Below are positions 42,264 to 50,075 of a stretch of 64,000 nucleotides of DNA, in pieces; position 1 is the first letter of the stretch; the number at the start of each line of letters is the position of its first letter. The DNA is taken from the NCBI GenBank assembly GCA_963738545.1, contig CAVTXA010000009.1:124001-188000 (forward strand), in the 5' to 3' direction. The position numbers were made by a program, and so were the translations under genes. This DNA comes from Bog-756 sp963738545. Lineage in GTDB: Bacteria; Actinomycetota; Acidimicrobiia; Acidimicrobiales; RAAP-2. A model generated the notes under the pieces. That model was given only the letters and a program-made list of their open reading frames with translations. It was not told where the DNA came from and searched no databases.

Positions 42264-43904
42264 GTGGGGGGAATGGGGAGCATCGCCGGGGAGACATGGG
42301 GCGTACGGTCAGTACCCTCGGAGCTGGCCCGGGGGTACCGGGCCGAAGGCCACTGGACGGATGCCACGCTCGGAGCCATGGTGGCCGAGGGCCTCGCCGA
42401 CAGGGGCCGGACGGTCTTCGAGGTCCACTCAGGCACCCGACCCTGGAAGGGCACCTTCGCCGACGTCGACCGGGCAGCTCGATCGCTGGCGTCGTCACTC
42501 CGGGCCGTCGGCGTCGGCCCCGGGGACGTCGTGGTTGTCCAGCTGCCCAACTGGCTCGAGGCCGGTGTGACCTTCTGGGCGGCGGCGTATCTCGGTGCCG
42601 TGGTAGTCCCCATCGTGCACTTCTACGGCGCCAAGGAGGTCGACTACATCCTGTCGGCCACCCGGCCCGATGTGGTGGTGACGGCTGAACGGTTCGGCCA
42701 CAACGACTACCTGTCCACCTACTCCGAACTGTTGGCCCGACGACCGGGGCCGCGGTGGCTGGTGGTCGGCGACACCCCCGCATCCGGGCTCCCGGTGGGG
42801 GCGATCCCCTTCGCCTCCATGCTCGAGGCCGAGCCCATCGACGGCCCGGCCGCCGTGGACCCCGATGCACCGACCATCATCGCCTTTACCTCGGGGACCA
42901 CTCGGGACCCGAAGGGCGTCGTGCACTCCCATCGCACCATCGGGTGCGAGACGCGCCAGCTCGACTACATGTTCCCGAAGGGTGGGCCGCCCCAGATCAC
43001 CGGGGCCCCGGTGGGCCACTTCATCGGGATGGTCAACGCCTTCCTCATGCCGTTGCTCCGGGACCGCCCGGTCCACCTGGTGGACGTGTGGGACCCCGGT
43101 GAGGTACTCCGCCTCATCGCCGAGGAGGGCCTGGGCGTCGGCGGGGGTGCCACCTACTTCCTCACCAGCCTGCTCGACCATCCTGACTTCACCCCTGCGC
43201 ACCTGGCCATGATGCCGTTCGCCGGGCTGGGTGGCTCAGCCGTGCCCGTGGCCGTCACCGAGCGGGCCACGAAGCTCGGCATCCGGGTGTTCCGCTCCTA
43301 CGGCAGCACCGAGCACCCCTCCATCACCGGTTGCGTCCTCGATGATCCCGAGGAGAAGCGGCTGACCACCGACGGCCACCGCCTTCCGGGGGTGGAGCTC
43401 CGGCTCGACGCCAACGGCGAGATCGTGAGCCGGGGGCCGGACTGTTGCATGGGCTACACCGACGCCACGCTGACCGCCAAAGCTTTCGACGCCGACGGCT
43501 GGTACCGGACCGGGGACATCGGCGTGCTCGACGCCGACGGCTACCTGACCATCACCGACCGCATCTCGGACATCATCATCCGGGGCGGCGAGAACATCAG
43601 CGCCCAGGAGATCGAGGAGCTCTTGGCGGCGATGGAGGGAGTGACCGAGGTCGCCGTGGTGGCGGAAGCGGACGCCCGCCTCGGCGAGCACGCCGCCGCC
43701 GTGGTGAGTGTCCGAACGGGAGCGAGCCCTCCCACCTTGGACCAGGTCCGTGTCCACCTCGGCGCCGCCGGACTGGCCCGCCAGAAGTGGCCCGAGGCGG
43801 TCTACGAGATCGCCGAGTTCCCCCGCACCCCGTCGGGAAAGGTCCAAAAGTTCCGGCTGCGTCAGCTCCTGGGCGAGGGACGGCTCGGGACTGCTAAACA
43901 GTGA
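42264..43904 (+). CDS. Acyl-CoA ligase (AMP-forming), first of three
   Basis: 546 residues from GTG 42264, 5 bases after AAGGAG. The AMP-binding signature is FTSGTTRDPKGVVHSH near residue 210, then YGSTEHPSIT near 350, WYRTGDIGVLDADGYL near 413-428, and GGENISAQEIEELL. The C-terminal lysine region is RTPSGKVQKFR. It activates a carboxylic acid with ATP and CoA via an acyl-adenylate. Wording around the substrate tunnel (HFIGMVNAFLMPLL) suggests a cyclic or medium-chain acid, but this is weak. It is the first gene of the operon containing the TauD-type and Rieske oxygenases. Confidence 0.9.
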   Translation: MGGMGSIAGETWGVRSVPSELARGYRAEGHWTDATLGAMVAEGLADRGRTVFEVHSGTRPWKGTFADVDRAARSLASSLRAVGVGPGDVVVVQLPNWLEAGVTFWAAAYLGAVVVPIVHFYGAKEVDYILSATRPDVVVTAERFGHNDYLSTYSELLARRPGPRWLVVGDTPASGLPVGAIPFASMLEAEPIDGPAAVDPDAPTIIAFTSGTTRDPKGVVHSHRTIGCETRQLDYMFPKGGPPQITGAPVGHFIGMVNAFLMPLLRDRPVHLVDVWDPGEVLRLIAEEGLGVGGGATYFLTSLLDHPDFTPAHLAMMPFAGLGGSAVPVAVTERATKLGIRVFRSYGSTEHPSITGCVLDDPEEKRLTTDGHRLPGVELRLDANGEIVSRGPDCCMGYTDATLTAKAFDADGWYRTGDIGVLDADGYLTITDRISDIIIRGGENISAQEIEELLAAMEGVTEVAVVAEADARLGEHAAAVVSVRTGASPPTLDQVRVHLGAAGLARQKWPEAVYEIAEFPRTPSGKVQKFRLRQLLGEGRLGTAKQ

Positions 43905-43935
43905 AAATAGGATTCTGGAAGATGAATAGTGTTCT
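43904..43935. promoter_or_regulatory. Two tandem operator-like sites upstream of the TauD-type gene
   Basis: AAAAT-AGG-ATTCT (43904-43916) and TGAAT-AGT-GTTCT (43923-43935) both fit the 5-3-5 pattern. Each contains a possible -10: TAGGAT (43908-43913) and TAGTGT (43927-43932). The first overlaps the stop of the ligase gene, so an internal promoter may exist in this operon. Confidence 0.4.
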
Positions 43936-43967
43936 TCTAGAGGATGCGAACCACGAAGGAGAACCAC

Positions 43968-44798
43968 ATGACCGTGGTCACCGCTGAGAAGCTGAGCGCC
44001 ACCGTCGGCGCCGAAATCCTGGGCGTCGACCGCCGCCTGCTCCTGGAGGACGACGCCCTGCCTGCCTGGACACTCGCCGCCCTCGAGGACCACGGCGTCC
44101 TGGTCTTCAGGGACCTCCACATCGACGACGCCACGCAGGTCGCCTTCTCCAAGCGCCTCGGCCGGGTGGAGACCTTTGGAGCCGGCGAGTTTCCCGAGAT
44201 CTTCCGGGTGACCCTCGACCCGACCAAGAACCGGGCCGCCGCCTACCTGCGGGGGACCTTCGACTGGCACATCGATGGATGCACCGACGATGTGCCCATC
44301 ATGGCGACGCTCCTGGCCGCCCACGCGGTGGCCGAGTCGGGTGGGGAGACCGAGTTCGCCAGTACCTACGCGGCCTACGACGACCTCACCGACGAGGAGA
44401 AGCAGCGGTTCGGTTCGCTCCGCGTCGTCCACACCATCGAGGCCTCCATGCGGCTGGTGAACGACGATCCTTCGCCCGAGGAGGTGGCCCAGTGGCGAGC
44501 ACGGCCGTCTAAGGAGCATCCCCTGGTCTGGACCCACGCGTCGGGCCGACGCTCACTGGTACTCGGGGCCACCACGTCCCACATCTCGGGCATGGACCGC
44601 GACGAGGGGCGGGCCCTCCTCGACGATCTGCTGGCCCGATCGACGTCCCCCGAGCGCGTCTACCGCCACGACTGGTCGGTCGGGGACCTGGTGATCTGGG
44701 ACAACCGCGGCGTGCTGCACCGGGCGTGTCGCTACGACCCGACCTCGGCCCGGGACATGCACCGAACGACGCTCAGCGGCGATGAGGTGATCCAGTGA
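43968..44798 (+). CDS. TauD/TfdA-type 2-oxoglutarate-dependent dioxygenase
   Basis: 276 residues from ATG 43968, 6 bases after AGGAG (43957-43961). The iron triad is readable: His101 and Asp103 in DWHIDG, and His251 in GVLHRACRYDP, with downstream arginines (262 and 266) for the 2-oxoglutarate carboxylate. Members hydroxylate unactivated carbons using Fe(II), O2 and 2-oxoglutarate; sulfonates, aryloxy acids and carnitine precursors are known substrates. It overlaps the following SDR by 4 bases, a hint that the SDR oxidises the alcohol it forms. The actual substrate is not readable. Confidence 0.92.
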   Translation: MTVVTAEKLSATVGAEILGVDRRLLLEDDALPAWTLAALEDHGVLVFRDLHIDDATQVAFSKRLGRVETFGAGEFPEIFRVTLDPTKNRAAAYLRGTFDWHIDGCTDDVPIMATLLAAHAVAESGGETEFASTYAAYDDLTDEEKQRFGSLRVVHTIEASMRLVNDDPSPEEVAQWRARPSKEHPLVWTHASGRRSLVLGATTSHISGMDRDEGRALLDDLLARSTSPERVYRHDWSVGDLVIWDNRGVLHRACRYDPTSARDMHRTTLSGDEVIQ

Positions 44799-45550
44799 CC
44801 CCGACCCGCGTGGCCATCGTCACCGGAGGCGGCTCGGGGATCGGCCTGGCCATCAGCCGGCGCCTGTCCGCCGACGGGAACGCCATCGCCATCTTCGACC
44901 GCGACGGAGCCACAGCCGAGGCCGCCGCCGCCGAGATCGTGGCCTCGGGTGGCTCCGCCGTCGGACTCACGGTCGATGTGACCGACCGGGCCCAGATCGA
45001 CCAAGGGGTGGTCGACGCCGAGGAACGGCTGGGTGGCCGGCCGACGGTACTGGTCAACAGCGCCGGCCTGGACGGCTTCGACCCCTTTCTCAAGATCACC
45101 GCCGAGAAGTGGAACCGCATCCTGGCCGTCAATCTCACCGGGACCTTCGACTGCTGCCAGTCCGTCGTGCCGGGGATGATCGAGGAGGGCTGGGGCCGAA
45201 TCGTGAACATCTCGTCCTCCAGCGCCCACGGTGGTCAGCCCATGATGACCCACTACGTGGCGTCCAAGGCCGGGGTGATGGGCTTCACCAAGGCCCTGGC
45301 CCTCGAGCTCGGTCCGAAGGGGATCACTGTCAACACCATCCCCCCCGGCTTCATCGACACCCCCATGCTCCGCAAGTCCGAGGCCCGAGGGCTGCTCGGG
45401 GAGGGTGTGGAGCACCATGCCGCCCTCACCCCCGTGCGTCGGGTGGGTACGGCCGAGGACATCGCCGCCGCCTGCTCCTTTCTGGTGAGCGACGAAGCCA
45501 GCTACATCACCGGCCAGGTCATCGGGGTCAACGGGGGGCGGAACACCTGA
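44795..45550 (+). CDS. Short-chain dehydrogenase/reductase (classical SDR), first copy
   Basis: 251 residues from GTG 44795. The cofactor motif is TGGGSGIG at 10-17, NSAG near 88, a serine-rich strand NISSSSAHGG, and the catalytic Tyr154 and Lys158 in YVASK. DRDGA after the second strand suggests NAD rather than NADP. The tail ITGQVIGVNGGRNT is that of FabG-type enzymes. It overlaps the dioxygenase before it (GTGA) and the CMD gene after it (TGATG), so it is a tightly coupled step, probably oxidising the new hydroxyl. PGFIDTPML is the usual proline-glycine loop. Confidence 0.92.
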   Translation: MTPTRVAIVTGGGSGIGLAISRRLSADGNAIAIFDRDGATAEAAAAEIVASGGSAVGLTVDVTDRAQIDQGVVDAEERLGGRPTVLVNSAGLDGFDPFLKITAEKWNRILAVNLTGTFDCCQSVVPGMIEEGWGRIVNISSSSAHGGQPMMTHYVASKAGVMGFTKALALELGPKGITVNTIPPGFIDTPMLRKSEARGLLGEGVEHHAALTPVRRVGTAEDIAAACSFLVSDEASYITGQVIGVNGGRNT

Positions 45551-46125
45551 TGGCCCGCATTCCACCGCTCCCCCCGGGCGAGTGGCCGCCGGAGATGCGC
45601 GACGCCCTGGCTGCCCTGCGCCCGGCCAATCCCAAGCACCCCTTCCCCTCTCGCAAGGAGGGCCGACCCAAGGGGCTCAACGTGTTGGGCACCATGGCCC
45701 ACCATCCCGAGCTGGCCCGGGCCTTCCACACCTTCAACGGTTACATCCTCTTCGGCTCCACCCTCTCACCCCGCCAGCGGGAGCTGTTGGTCCTGCGGGT
45801 GGCCGCCGTGCGGGGCTCCGAGTATGAGTGGGCCCAGCACGCCGTCCTGGCCGGGGACGCCGGGATCGACGAGGACGAGGTGGCCCGCATCGCCCAGGGT
45901 CCTGACGCGCCGGGGTGGCCCACCCTGGACGGGGCCATGGTGAGGTCGGTCGACGAGCTCATCGCCGACGGGGCGGTGAGCGAGGCCACCTGGGAGCTGC
46001 TGGCCGCCGAGCTGGACGACCAGCAGCTCATGGACCTGGTGTTCACCGTGGGTGCCTACGAAATCCTGGCTATGGCCCTGCGGTCCTTCGCTGTCGAACT
46101 CGATGACGACCTCAAGCGGAAATGA
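45550..46125 (+). CDS. Carboxymuconolactone decarboxylase (CMD) family protein
   Basis: 191 residues from ATG 45550, whose A is the last base of the SDR stop. The CMD core is LSPRQRELLVLRVAAVRGSEYEWAQH (about residues 75-100), with Glu and His of the EYEWAQH helix as the conserved pair; there is no CxxC, so it is not an AhpD-type peroxidase. Family members decarboxylate lactones or act as accessory dehydrogenase-like proteins. In actinobacterial catabolic clusters such proteins are common beside oxygenases with no fixed role. It ends 63 bases before the Rieske gene. Confidence 0.85.
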   Translation: MARIPPLPPGEWPPEMRDALAALRPANPKHPFPSRKEGRPKGLNVLGTMAHHPELARAFHTFNGYILFGSTLSPRQRELLVLRVAAVRGSEYEWAQHAVLAGDAGIDEDEVARIAQGPDAPGWPTLDGAMVRSVDELIADGAVSEATWELLAAELDDQQLMDLVFTVGAYEILAMALRSFAVELDDDLKRK

Positions 46126-46150
46126 GCTTCTGTTTTTTAAAGATTGCTGC

Positions 46151-46182
46151 TATCATGTCAATGGCACGACCGGACCTGGAGG
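46151..46182 (+). promoter_or_regulatory. Promoter and ribosome site of the Rieske oxygenase gene
   Basis: TATCAT (46151-46156) in an AT-rich stretch after a T run (46132-46138) fits a -10. GGAGG (46178-46182) then sets ATG 46189 as the start over the upstream ATG 46144, which would place the -10 inside the gene. Confidence 0.45.
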
Positions 46183-46188
46183 AACGAC

Positions 46189-47484
46189 ATGGCGCACTTT
46201 GCCAAGCCCGCTGAAGGCAGTTGGACCGAGCACTACCCCGAACTGGGCACCGGCCCGGTGTCCTACGAGGACTCGATCTCACCGGACCACTACGAGCTCG
46301 AGCGCAAGGCCATCTTCGCCCGCACCTGGCTGAACGTGGGACGGGTGGAGCAGCTCCCCCGCAACGGCAGCTACTTCACCAAAGAGCTCGACGCTGCAGG
46401 GACCTCCCTGGTCATCGTCCGGGGCAAGGACGGGGCGATTCACGTCTTCCACAACATCTGTCGCCACCGGGGCAACAAGCTGGTCTGGAACGACTACCCG
46501 GGCGAGGAGACCAGCGGGACCTGTCGCCAGTTCACCTGCAAGTACCACGGATGGCGCTACGCCACCGAGGGCGACCTGACCTTCGTCCAGCAGGAGTCGG
46601 AGTTCTTCGACCTGGACAAAGCCGACTACGGCCTGGCCGGGGTGCAGGTGGAGACCTGGGAAGGGTTCATCTTCGTCAACCTCGATCCCGAGAACACCAC
46701 ATCACTGCGCGAGTACCTCGGGGAGTTCGGAGACGGCATCGCCGGCTACCCGTTCGGGGAGATGACCCAGGTCTACAAGTACCGGGCCGACGTCGGGGCC
46801 AACTGGAAGCTGTTCATCGACGCCTTCGCCGAGTTCTACCACGCACCGGTCTTGCACGCGAAGCAGGCCACGGCCGACGAGTCGCGCAAGCTCTCGGGCT
46901 ACGGGTTCGAGGCGCTGGCCTACAAACTCGACGGTCCCCACGGCATGGTGTCGTCGTGGGGCGGCATGTCTCCACCGAAAGACCTCGACATGGTCAAACC
47001 CATCGAGCGGGTACTGAAGAGTGGGCTGTTCGGGCCGTGGACCAAGCCCGACATCGACGGACTGGACGAGCTGCCGGCGGCGGTGAACCCCGCCCACCAC
47101 CGGGCCTGGGGCGTCGACACCTTCGTCTTCTTCCCCAACTTCATGCTGCTCATCTGGGAGCCCGGTTGGTACCTCACGTACCACTACTGGCCGACCTCCT
47201 ACAACACGCACATCTTCGAGGGGACCCTCTACTTCGTGCCGCCGAAGACCGCTCGTGAGCGCCTCGAACAGGAGTTGGCCGCCGTCACCTTCAAGGAGTA
47301 CGCCCTCCAGGACGGCAACACCCTGGAGGCCACCCAGACCATGCTCGAGTCACGGGCGGTCACCGAATTCCCCCTCAACGACCAAGAGATCCTCCTCCGC
47401 CAGCTGCACAAGACGGCGCGGGACTACGTGGCCGAGTACCAGCGCACGTACGCCACTCCGGTCCGGATCTCCAACGCCTCCTAG
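46189..47484 (+). CDS. Rieske non-heme iron oxygenase, alpha subunit
   Basis: 431 residues from ATG 46189. The Rieske centre is Cys91-x-His93 (CRHRGN) and Cys117-x2-His120 (CKYHGW). The mononuclear iron site reads DAFAEFYHAPVLH, giving His218 and His223, with Asp211 at the bridging position. The C-terminal part is the START-like catalytic domain (FFPNFMLLIWEPGWY). It should hydroxylate a ring or allylic carbon using electrons from a reductase; the 41051 gene is the obvious candidate, as no small ferredoxin gene or beta subunit is next to it. A small conserved protein follows at 47521. Confidence 0.93.
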   Translation: MAHFAKPAEGSWTEHYPELGTGPVSYEDSISPDHYELERKAIFARTWLNVGRVEQLPRNGSYFTKELDAAGTSLVIVRGKDGAIHVFHNICRHRGNKLVWNDYPGEETSGTCRQFTCKYHGWRYATEGDLTFVQQESEFFDLDKADYGLAGVQVETWEGFIFVNLDPENTTSLREYLGEFGDGIAGYPFGEMTQVYKYRADVGANWKLFIDAFAEFYHAPVLHAKQATADESRKLSGYGFEALAYKLDGPHGMVSSWGGMSPPKDLDMVKPIERVLKSGLFGPWTKPDIDGLDELPAAVNPAHHRAWGVDTFVFFPNFMLLIWEPGWYLTYHYWPTSYNTHIFEGTLYFVPPKTARERLEQELAAVTFKEYALQDGNTLEATQTMLESRAVTEFPLNDQEILLRQLHKTARDYVAEYQRTYATPVRISNAS

Positions 47485-47520
47485 AACGCTGACGACTTCA
47501 AGACAAGGAACTGCGACCGA

Positions 47521-47847
47521 ATGACCACGCTCCCCGCCGACTTCGCCGACCTCGAGCCCTTCGCTGATTGGGCACTGGCCACGGAGGCCGAACGCTACGA
47601 GAAGCGTCTGGCCAGCACCATGGATCAGCTCCAGGCGTTCTACGACGCGGCGTTCCCGCGACTCGCTGATGCCCTGGGCTATCTGGACGGGTTCGACCTG
47701 AACGCCCTCCCCGAAGAGGCCACCGCGCTGCTGTGGCTGTGCTACTCGCTGGTCAACGCCTCGTTCCCCGTGGAGGTCTGGCGTCAGCCCAGGGTGCCCG
47801 ACAGTGGCGCGGCCAGTATGGACATGCTGGTGGAGCCGGTCGTCTGA
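47521..47847 (+). CDS. Small protein of unknown function downstream of the Rieske oxygenase
   Basis: 108 residues, mainly helical and acidic, with no cysteine pair or metal motif. It starts TTLPADFADLEPFADWALAT, then has the helix RLASTMDQLQAFYDAAF and ends VEVWRQPRVPDSGAASMD. AAGGAAC lies before the ATG, at 36 bases after the Rieske stop, so it is almost certainly the last gene of that operon. I have an impression of close relatives next to similar oxygenases in mycobacteria, but could not check it. It is too short and unlike the beta subunit of ring-hydroxylating dioxygenases. A structural or assembly role is only a guess. Confidence 0.75.
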   Translation: MTTLPADFADLEPFADWALATEAERYEKRLASTMDQLQAFYDAAFPRLADALGYLDGFDLNALPEEATALLWLCYSLVNASFPVEVWRQPRVPDSGAASMDMLVEPVV

Positions 47848-47893
47848 CCTCCTCGCCGGTCCCGCACCCGGTCCCATCCAGATCGCTCACCAG

Positions 47894-47911
47894 GGTCTCG
47901 GACCCGAGACC
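47894..47911. terminator. Hairpin after the Rieske operon
   Basis: GGTCTCGG-AC-CCGAGACC is a perfect 8-bp inverted repeat 47 bases after the stop of the small gene. No T tract follows. It could separate the operon from the TetR gene. Confidence 0.4.
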
Positions 47912-47945
47912 GCAGGGTTCCCCGGTCGTCGGTGGCCGGTGCTCC

Positions 47946-47965
47946 CTCGGGTACGCTCACCCGAG
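47946..47965 (+). promoter_or_regulatory. Inverted repeat ending on the TetR start codon
   Basis: CTCGGGT-ACGCTC-ACCCGAG is a perfect 7-bp inverted repeat whose last base is the G of GTG 47965. It could be the regulator's own operator or an RNA hairpin limiting translation. Confidence 0.4.
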
Positions 47966-48678
47966 TGACGAACGACGAACTGGCAACCGAGGCGCTCGAG
48001 CCTGCCGGGCTGAGCCGGCGCGACCAGGCGGTGGCGCGGTCGCTCGACTCCGCCCGCCTGCGAGCCGAGAGCCGGGTCCAACGCTTCCTCGACGCAGCCT
48101 TCGAGCTCCTCACCTCCCGACCGGGGAGGGACTTCACCGTCCAAGAGGTGGTGGAGCGGTCCGGGCAGTCCCTCCACAGCTTCTATCAGTACTTCGGCGG
48201 TAAGCACGAGCTGCTCCTGGCCCTCATCGAGGAGTCGGTGCGCAAGACCACCGAGCATCTCGGCGTGGTGATCGCCGAAGAGGACGAACCCATCGAGCGC
48301 CTCCATGTCTTCGTGCTCGAGTACTACCGCATGTGTCGGCCCACCGAACCGGCCGACCGCGGCGCCAAACGTCAGGGACCGCTCGGGATGGCAGAGTTCG
48401 CCCAGCAGCTGCTCACCGAGCATCCGAAGGAGGCGGCCCGGGTGTTCGCCCCCCTCGTCTCGCTGTTCGAAGAGGTCCTCCAAGAGGCGGCCGACGCGGG
48501 ATCGGTCCGGTCCGGCCTCCGGCACGGCCCGATCGTCGGCATCGTCCTCGAGGTGATCATGTTCAATACCTTCTCCTCGACCATCGGCGGCATGTCGCTC
48601 CGACACGCCGGTGGCGATTCGGGCGAGGATCTCTGGAACCTGATCATGAACGGCATCGGGACGGACGCCGCTCCCTGA
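47965..48678 (+). CDS. TetR-family transcriptional regulator
   Basis: 237 residues from GTG 47965; the frame runs on to 47932 but without family features. The DNA-binding domain spans about residues 30-80: ESRVQRFLDAAFELLTSRPG, then FTVQEVVERSGQSLHSFYQYF as the helix-turn-helix, then GGKHELLLALIEESVRKT. The rest is the ligand-binding helical bundle. It follows the Rieske operon on the same strand and converges with the amidohydrolase at 48700. It is the best candidate in the window for the factor that reads the recurrent 13-bp inverted repeats, because TetR dimers bind such sites, but nothing in the sequence proves this. Confidence 0.9.
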   Translation: MTNDELATEALEPAGLSRRDQAVARSLDSARLRAESRVQRFLDAAFELLTSRPGRDFTVQEVVERSGQSLHSFYQYFGGKHELLLALIEESVRKTTEHLGVVIAEEDEPIERLHVFVLEYYRMCRPTEPADRGAKRQGPLGMAEFAQQLLTEHPKEAARVFAPLVSLFEEVLQEAADAGSVRSGLRHGPIVGIVLEVIMFNTFSSTIGGMSLRHAGGDSGEDLWNLIMNGIGTDAAP

Positions 48679-48699
48679 CCGCGGACGGGGCCGGCTCCG

Positions 48700-49953
48700 T
48701 CAGGCGACGATGTCGTTGCGGTAGACCTGGCCACCCTTCATCACAAAGTTGACGTGCTCGGTCACCCCGATGTCGGCCAGTGGGTCGCCGGGCACGGCGA
48801 TGATGTCGGCCAGCAGCCCGGGTTCGAGGCGTCCCCGATCGTCGACGTCGATGAGCTCGGCGGCCACCGTGGTGGCGGCCCGGATCGCCTGAAGTGGGGA
48901 CATGCCCCGGTCCACGAGGGCCAGCAGCTCCTTGGCGTTCTTGCCGTGGGGGATGGCCGGAGCGTCGGTGCCGCACGCGATACGGGCCCCTTTGGCGATG
49001 GCCTTGCTGACGGTCGCCTTGGCCCGGGGGAACACCTCGGCTGCCTTGGCCTGGAGCTCGGGAGGGGCATGAGACACGTCCATGCCGTCGGCCAGGTAGG
49101 TGGTGGGCACCAGGAACCGGTCCAGCTCGATGAACCGGTCGAGTGTCTCGTCGGTCATGAGTGAGCCGTGCTCGATGCAGTCGACTCCCACCTCGATGGC
49201 GGTGCGGATGCCGGCATCGCCGTGGGCGTGGGCGGCCACTCGCAGTCCGGCGCGATGGGCCTCGTCGACGATGGCCGCCAGCTCCTCGTCGGAGTACTGC
49301 TGGGCGCCGGCCGGACCAGTGTGGGACATCACCCCACCCGAGGCGCAGACCTTGATCAGCCTGGCCCCGTACTTGATCTGGTAGCGGACGGCCTTCCTGA
49401 CCTCGCTGATGCCGTTGGCGATCCCCTCTTCCACGGTCAGCGGCATGATGTGAGGGGCGAGCGCCTGGAACATGGTCGGGTCCAGGTGACCACCGGTCGG
49501 ACAGATGGCGTGGCCGGCGGGCACGATCCGTGGGCCCTCGAACCAGCCGAAGTCGATGGCCTTCATGAGGGAGACGTCGAGGAGCAGTCCACCGGTCTGG
49601 ATGAACAGACCGAGGTTGCGCACGGTCGTGAACCCGGCCTGGAGGGTGCGCCGGGCATTGGCGACGGCCCGCAGCGTGCGCAGGGCCGGGTCGTCCTGCA
49701 CGGCGTTGAGGGCACTGCGGTGGTCCGGTCCCCCGAGGAGGAGGTTGACCTCCATGTCCATCAGCCCGGGAAGGAGCGTCACATCGCCAAGATCGATCTC
49801 GACGGTACCCTCGGGCACCGTCGTGGGGTCCATCTCGAGGATGCGGTCCCCGCCGATGAGGAGATGGCCCGGCGCCACCAGGTCGCCGGTGACCACGTCC
49901 ACCATGCGGGCACTGCGCAGACGGGTGTGTTCGGGAGGTCGGGGTCGGGGCAT
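48700..49953 (-). CDS. Amidohydrolase (imidazolonepropionase/prolidase-like branch) with altered metal motif
   Basis: 417 residues from ATG 49953, 8 bases after AAGGAG on the minus strand; ATG 49974 is an alternative. The beta-sandwich and barrel frame is normal: LLPGLMDMEVNLLLGG near residue 62, then GFTTVRNLG, KVCASGGVMSHTG near 202, RVAAHAHGDAGI with two histidines near 240, DCIEHGSL, and ACGTDAPAIPHG near 330. The first strand reads MDMEVN where the family has MDxHxH, so both histidines of the binuclear centre are replaced by Glu and Asn. The remaining ligands look intact. A one-metal enzyme, or an altered site, is suggested. Confidence 0.85.
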   Translation of the reverse strand: MPRPRPPEHTRLRSARMVDVVTGDLVAPGHLLIGGDRILEMDPTTVPEGTVEIDLGDVTLLPGLMDMEVNLLLGGPDHRSALNAVQDDPALRTLRAVANARRTLQAGFTTVRNLGLFIQTGGLLLDVSLMKAIDFGWFEGPRIVPAGHAICPTGGHLDPTMFQALAPHIMPLTVEEGIANGISEVRKAVRYQIKYGARLIKVCASGGVMSHTGPAGAQQYSDEELAAIVDEAHRAGLRVAAHAHGDAGIRTAIEVGVDCIEHGSLMTDETLDRFIELDRFLVPTTYLADGMDVSHAPPELQAKAAEVFPRAKATVSKAIAKGARIACGTDAPAIPHGKNAKELLALVDRGMSPLQAIRAATTVAAELIDVDDRGRLEPGLLADIIAVPGDPLADIGVTEHVNFVMKGGQVYRNDIVA

Positions 49954-50006
49954 CGGGTGCTCCTTCAACGGCATGGAAGTCGGGTTGTCAGAAATTCAGC
50001 ACATGA

Positions 50007-50035
50007 TTGTTGAATCACAAGAGCCGCACTATCGT
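50007..50035 (+). promoter_or_regulatory. Candidate promoter of the enoyl-CoA hydratase
   Basis: TTGTTG (50007-50012) and TATCGT (50030-50035) have a 17-base spacer. ATTCA (49994-49998) and TGAAT (50011-50015) form an inverted repeat across the start of this promoter in the divergent gap. Confidence 0.35.
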
Positions 50036-50075
50036 AGCAAGGTGGCGGGTCCCGCCGCCGGGGAGGGGAGGACCC

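Noticed and set aside
46144..46188. Earlier ATG for the Rieske gene
   Set aside because: It would put the -10-like TATCAT and GGAGG inside the gene; ATG 46189 has correct ribosome-site spacing and gives the family N-terminus.
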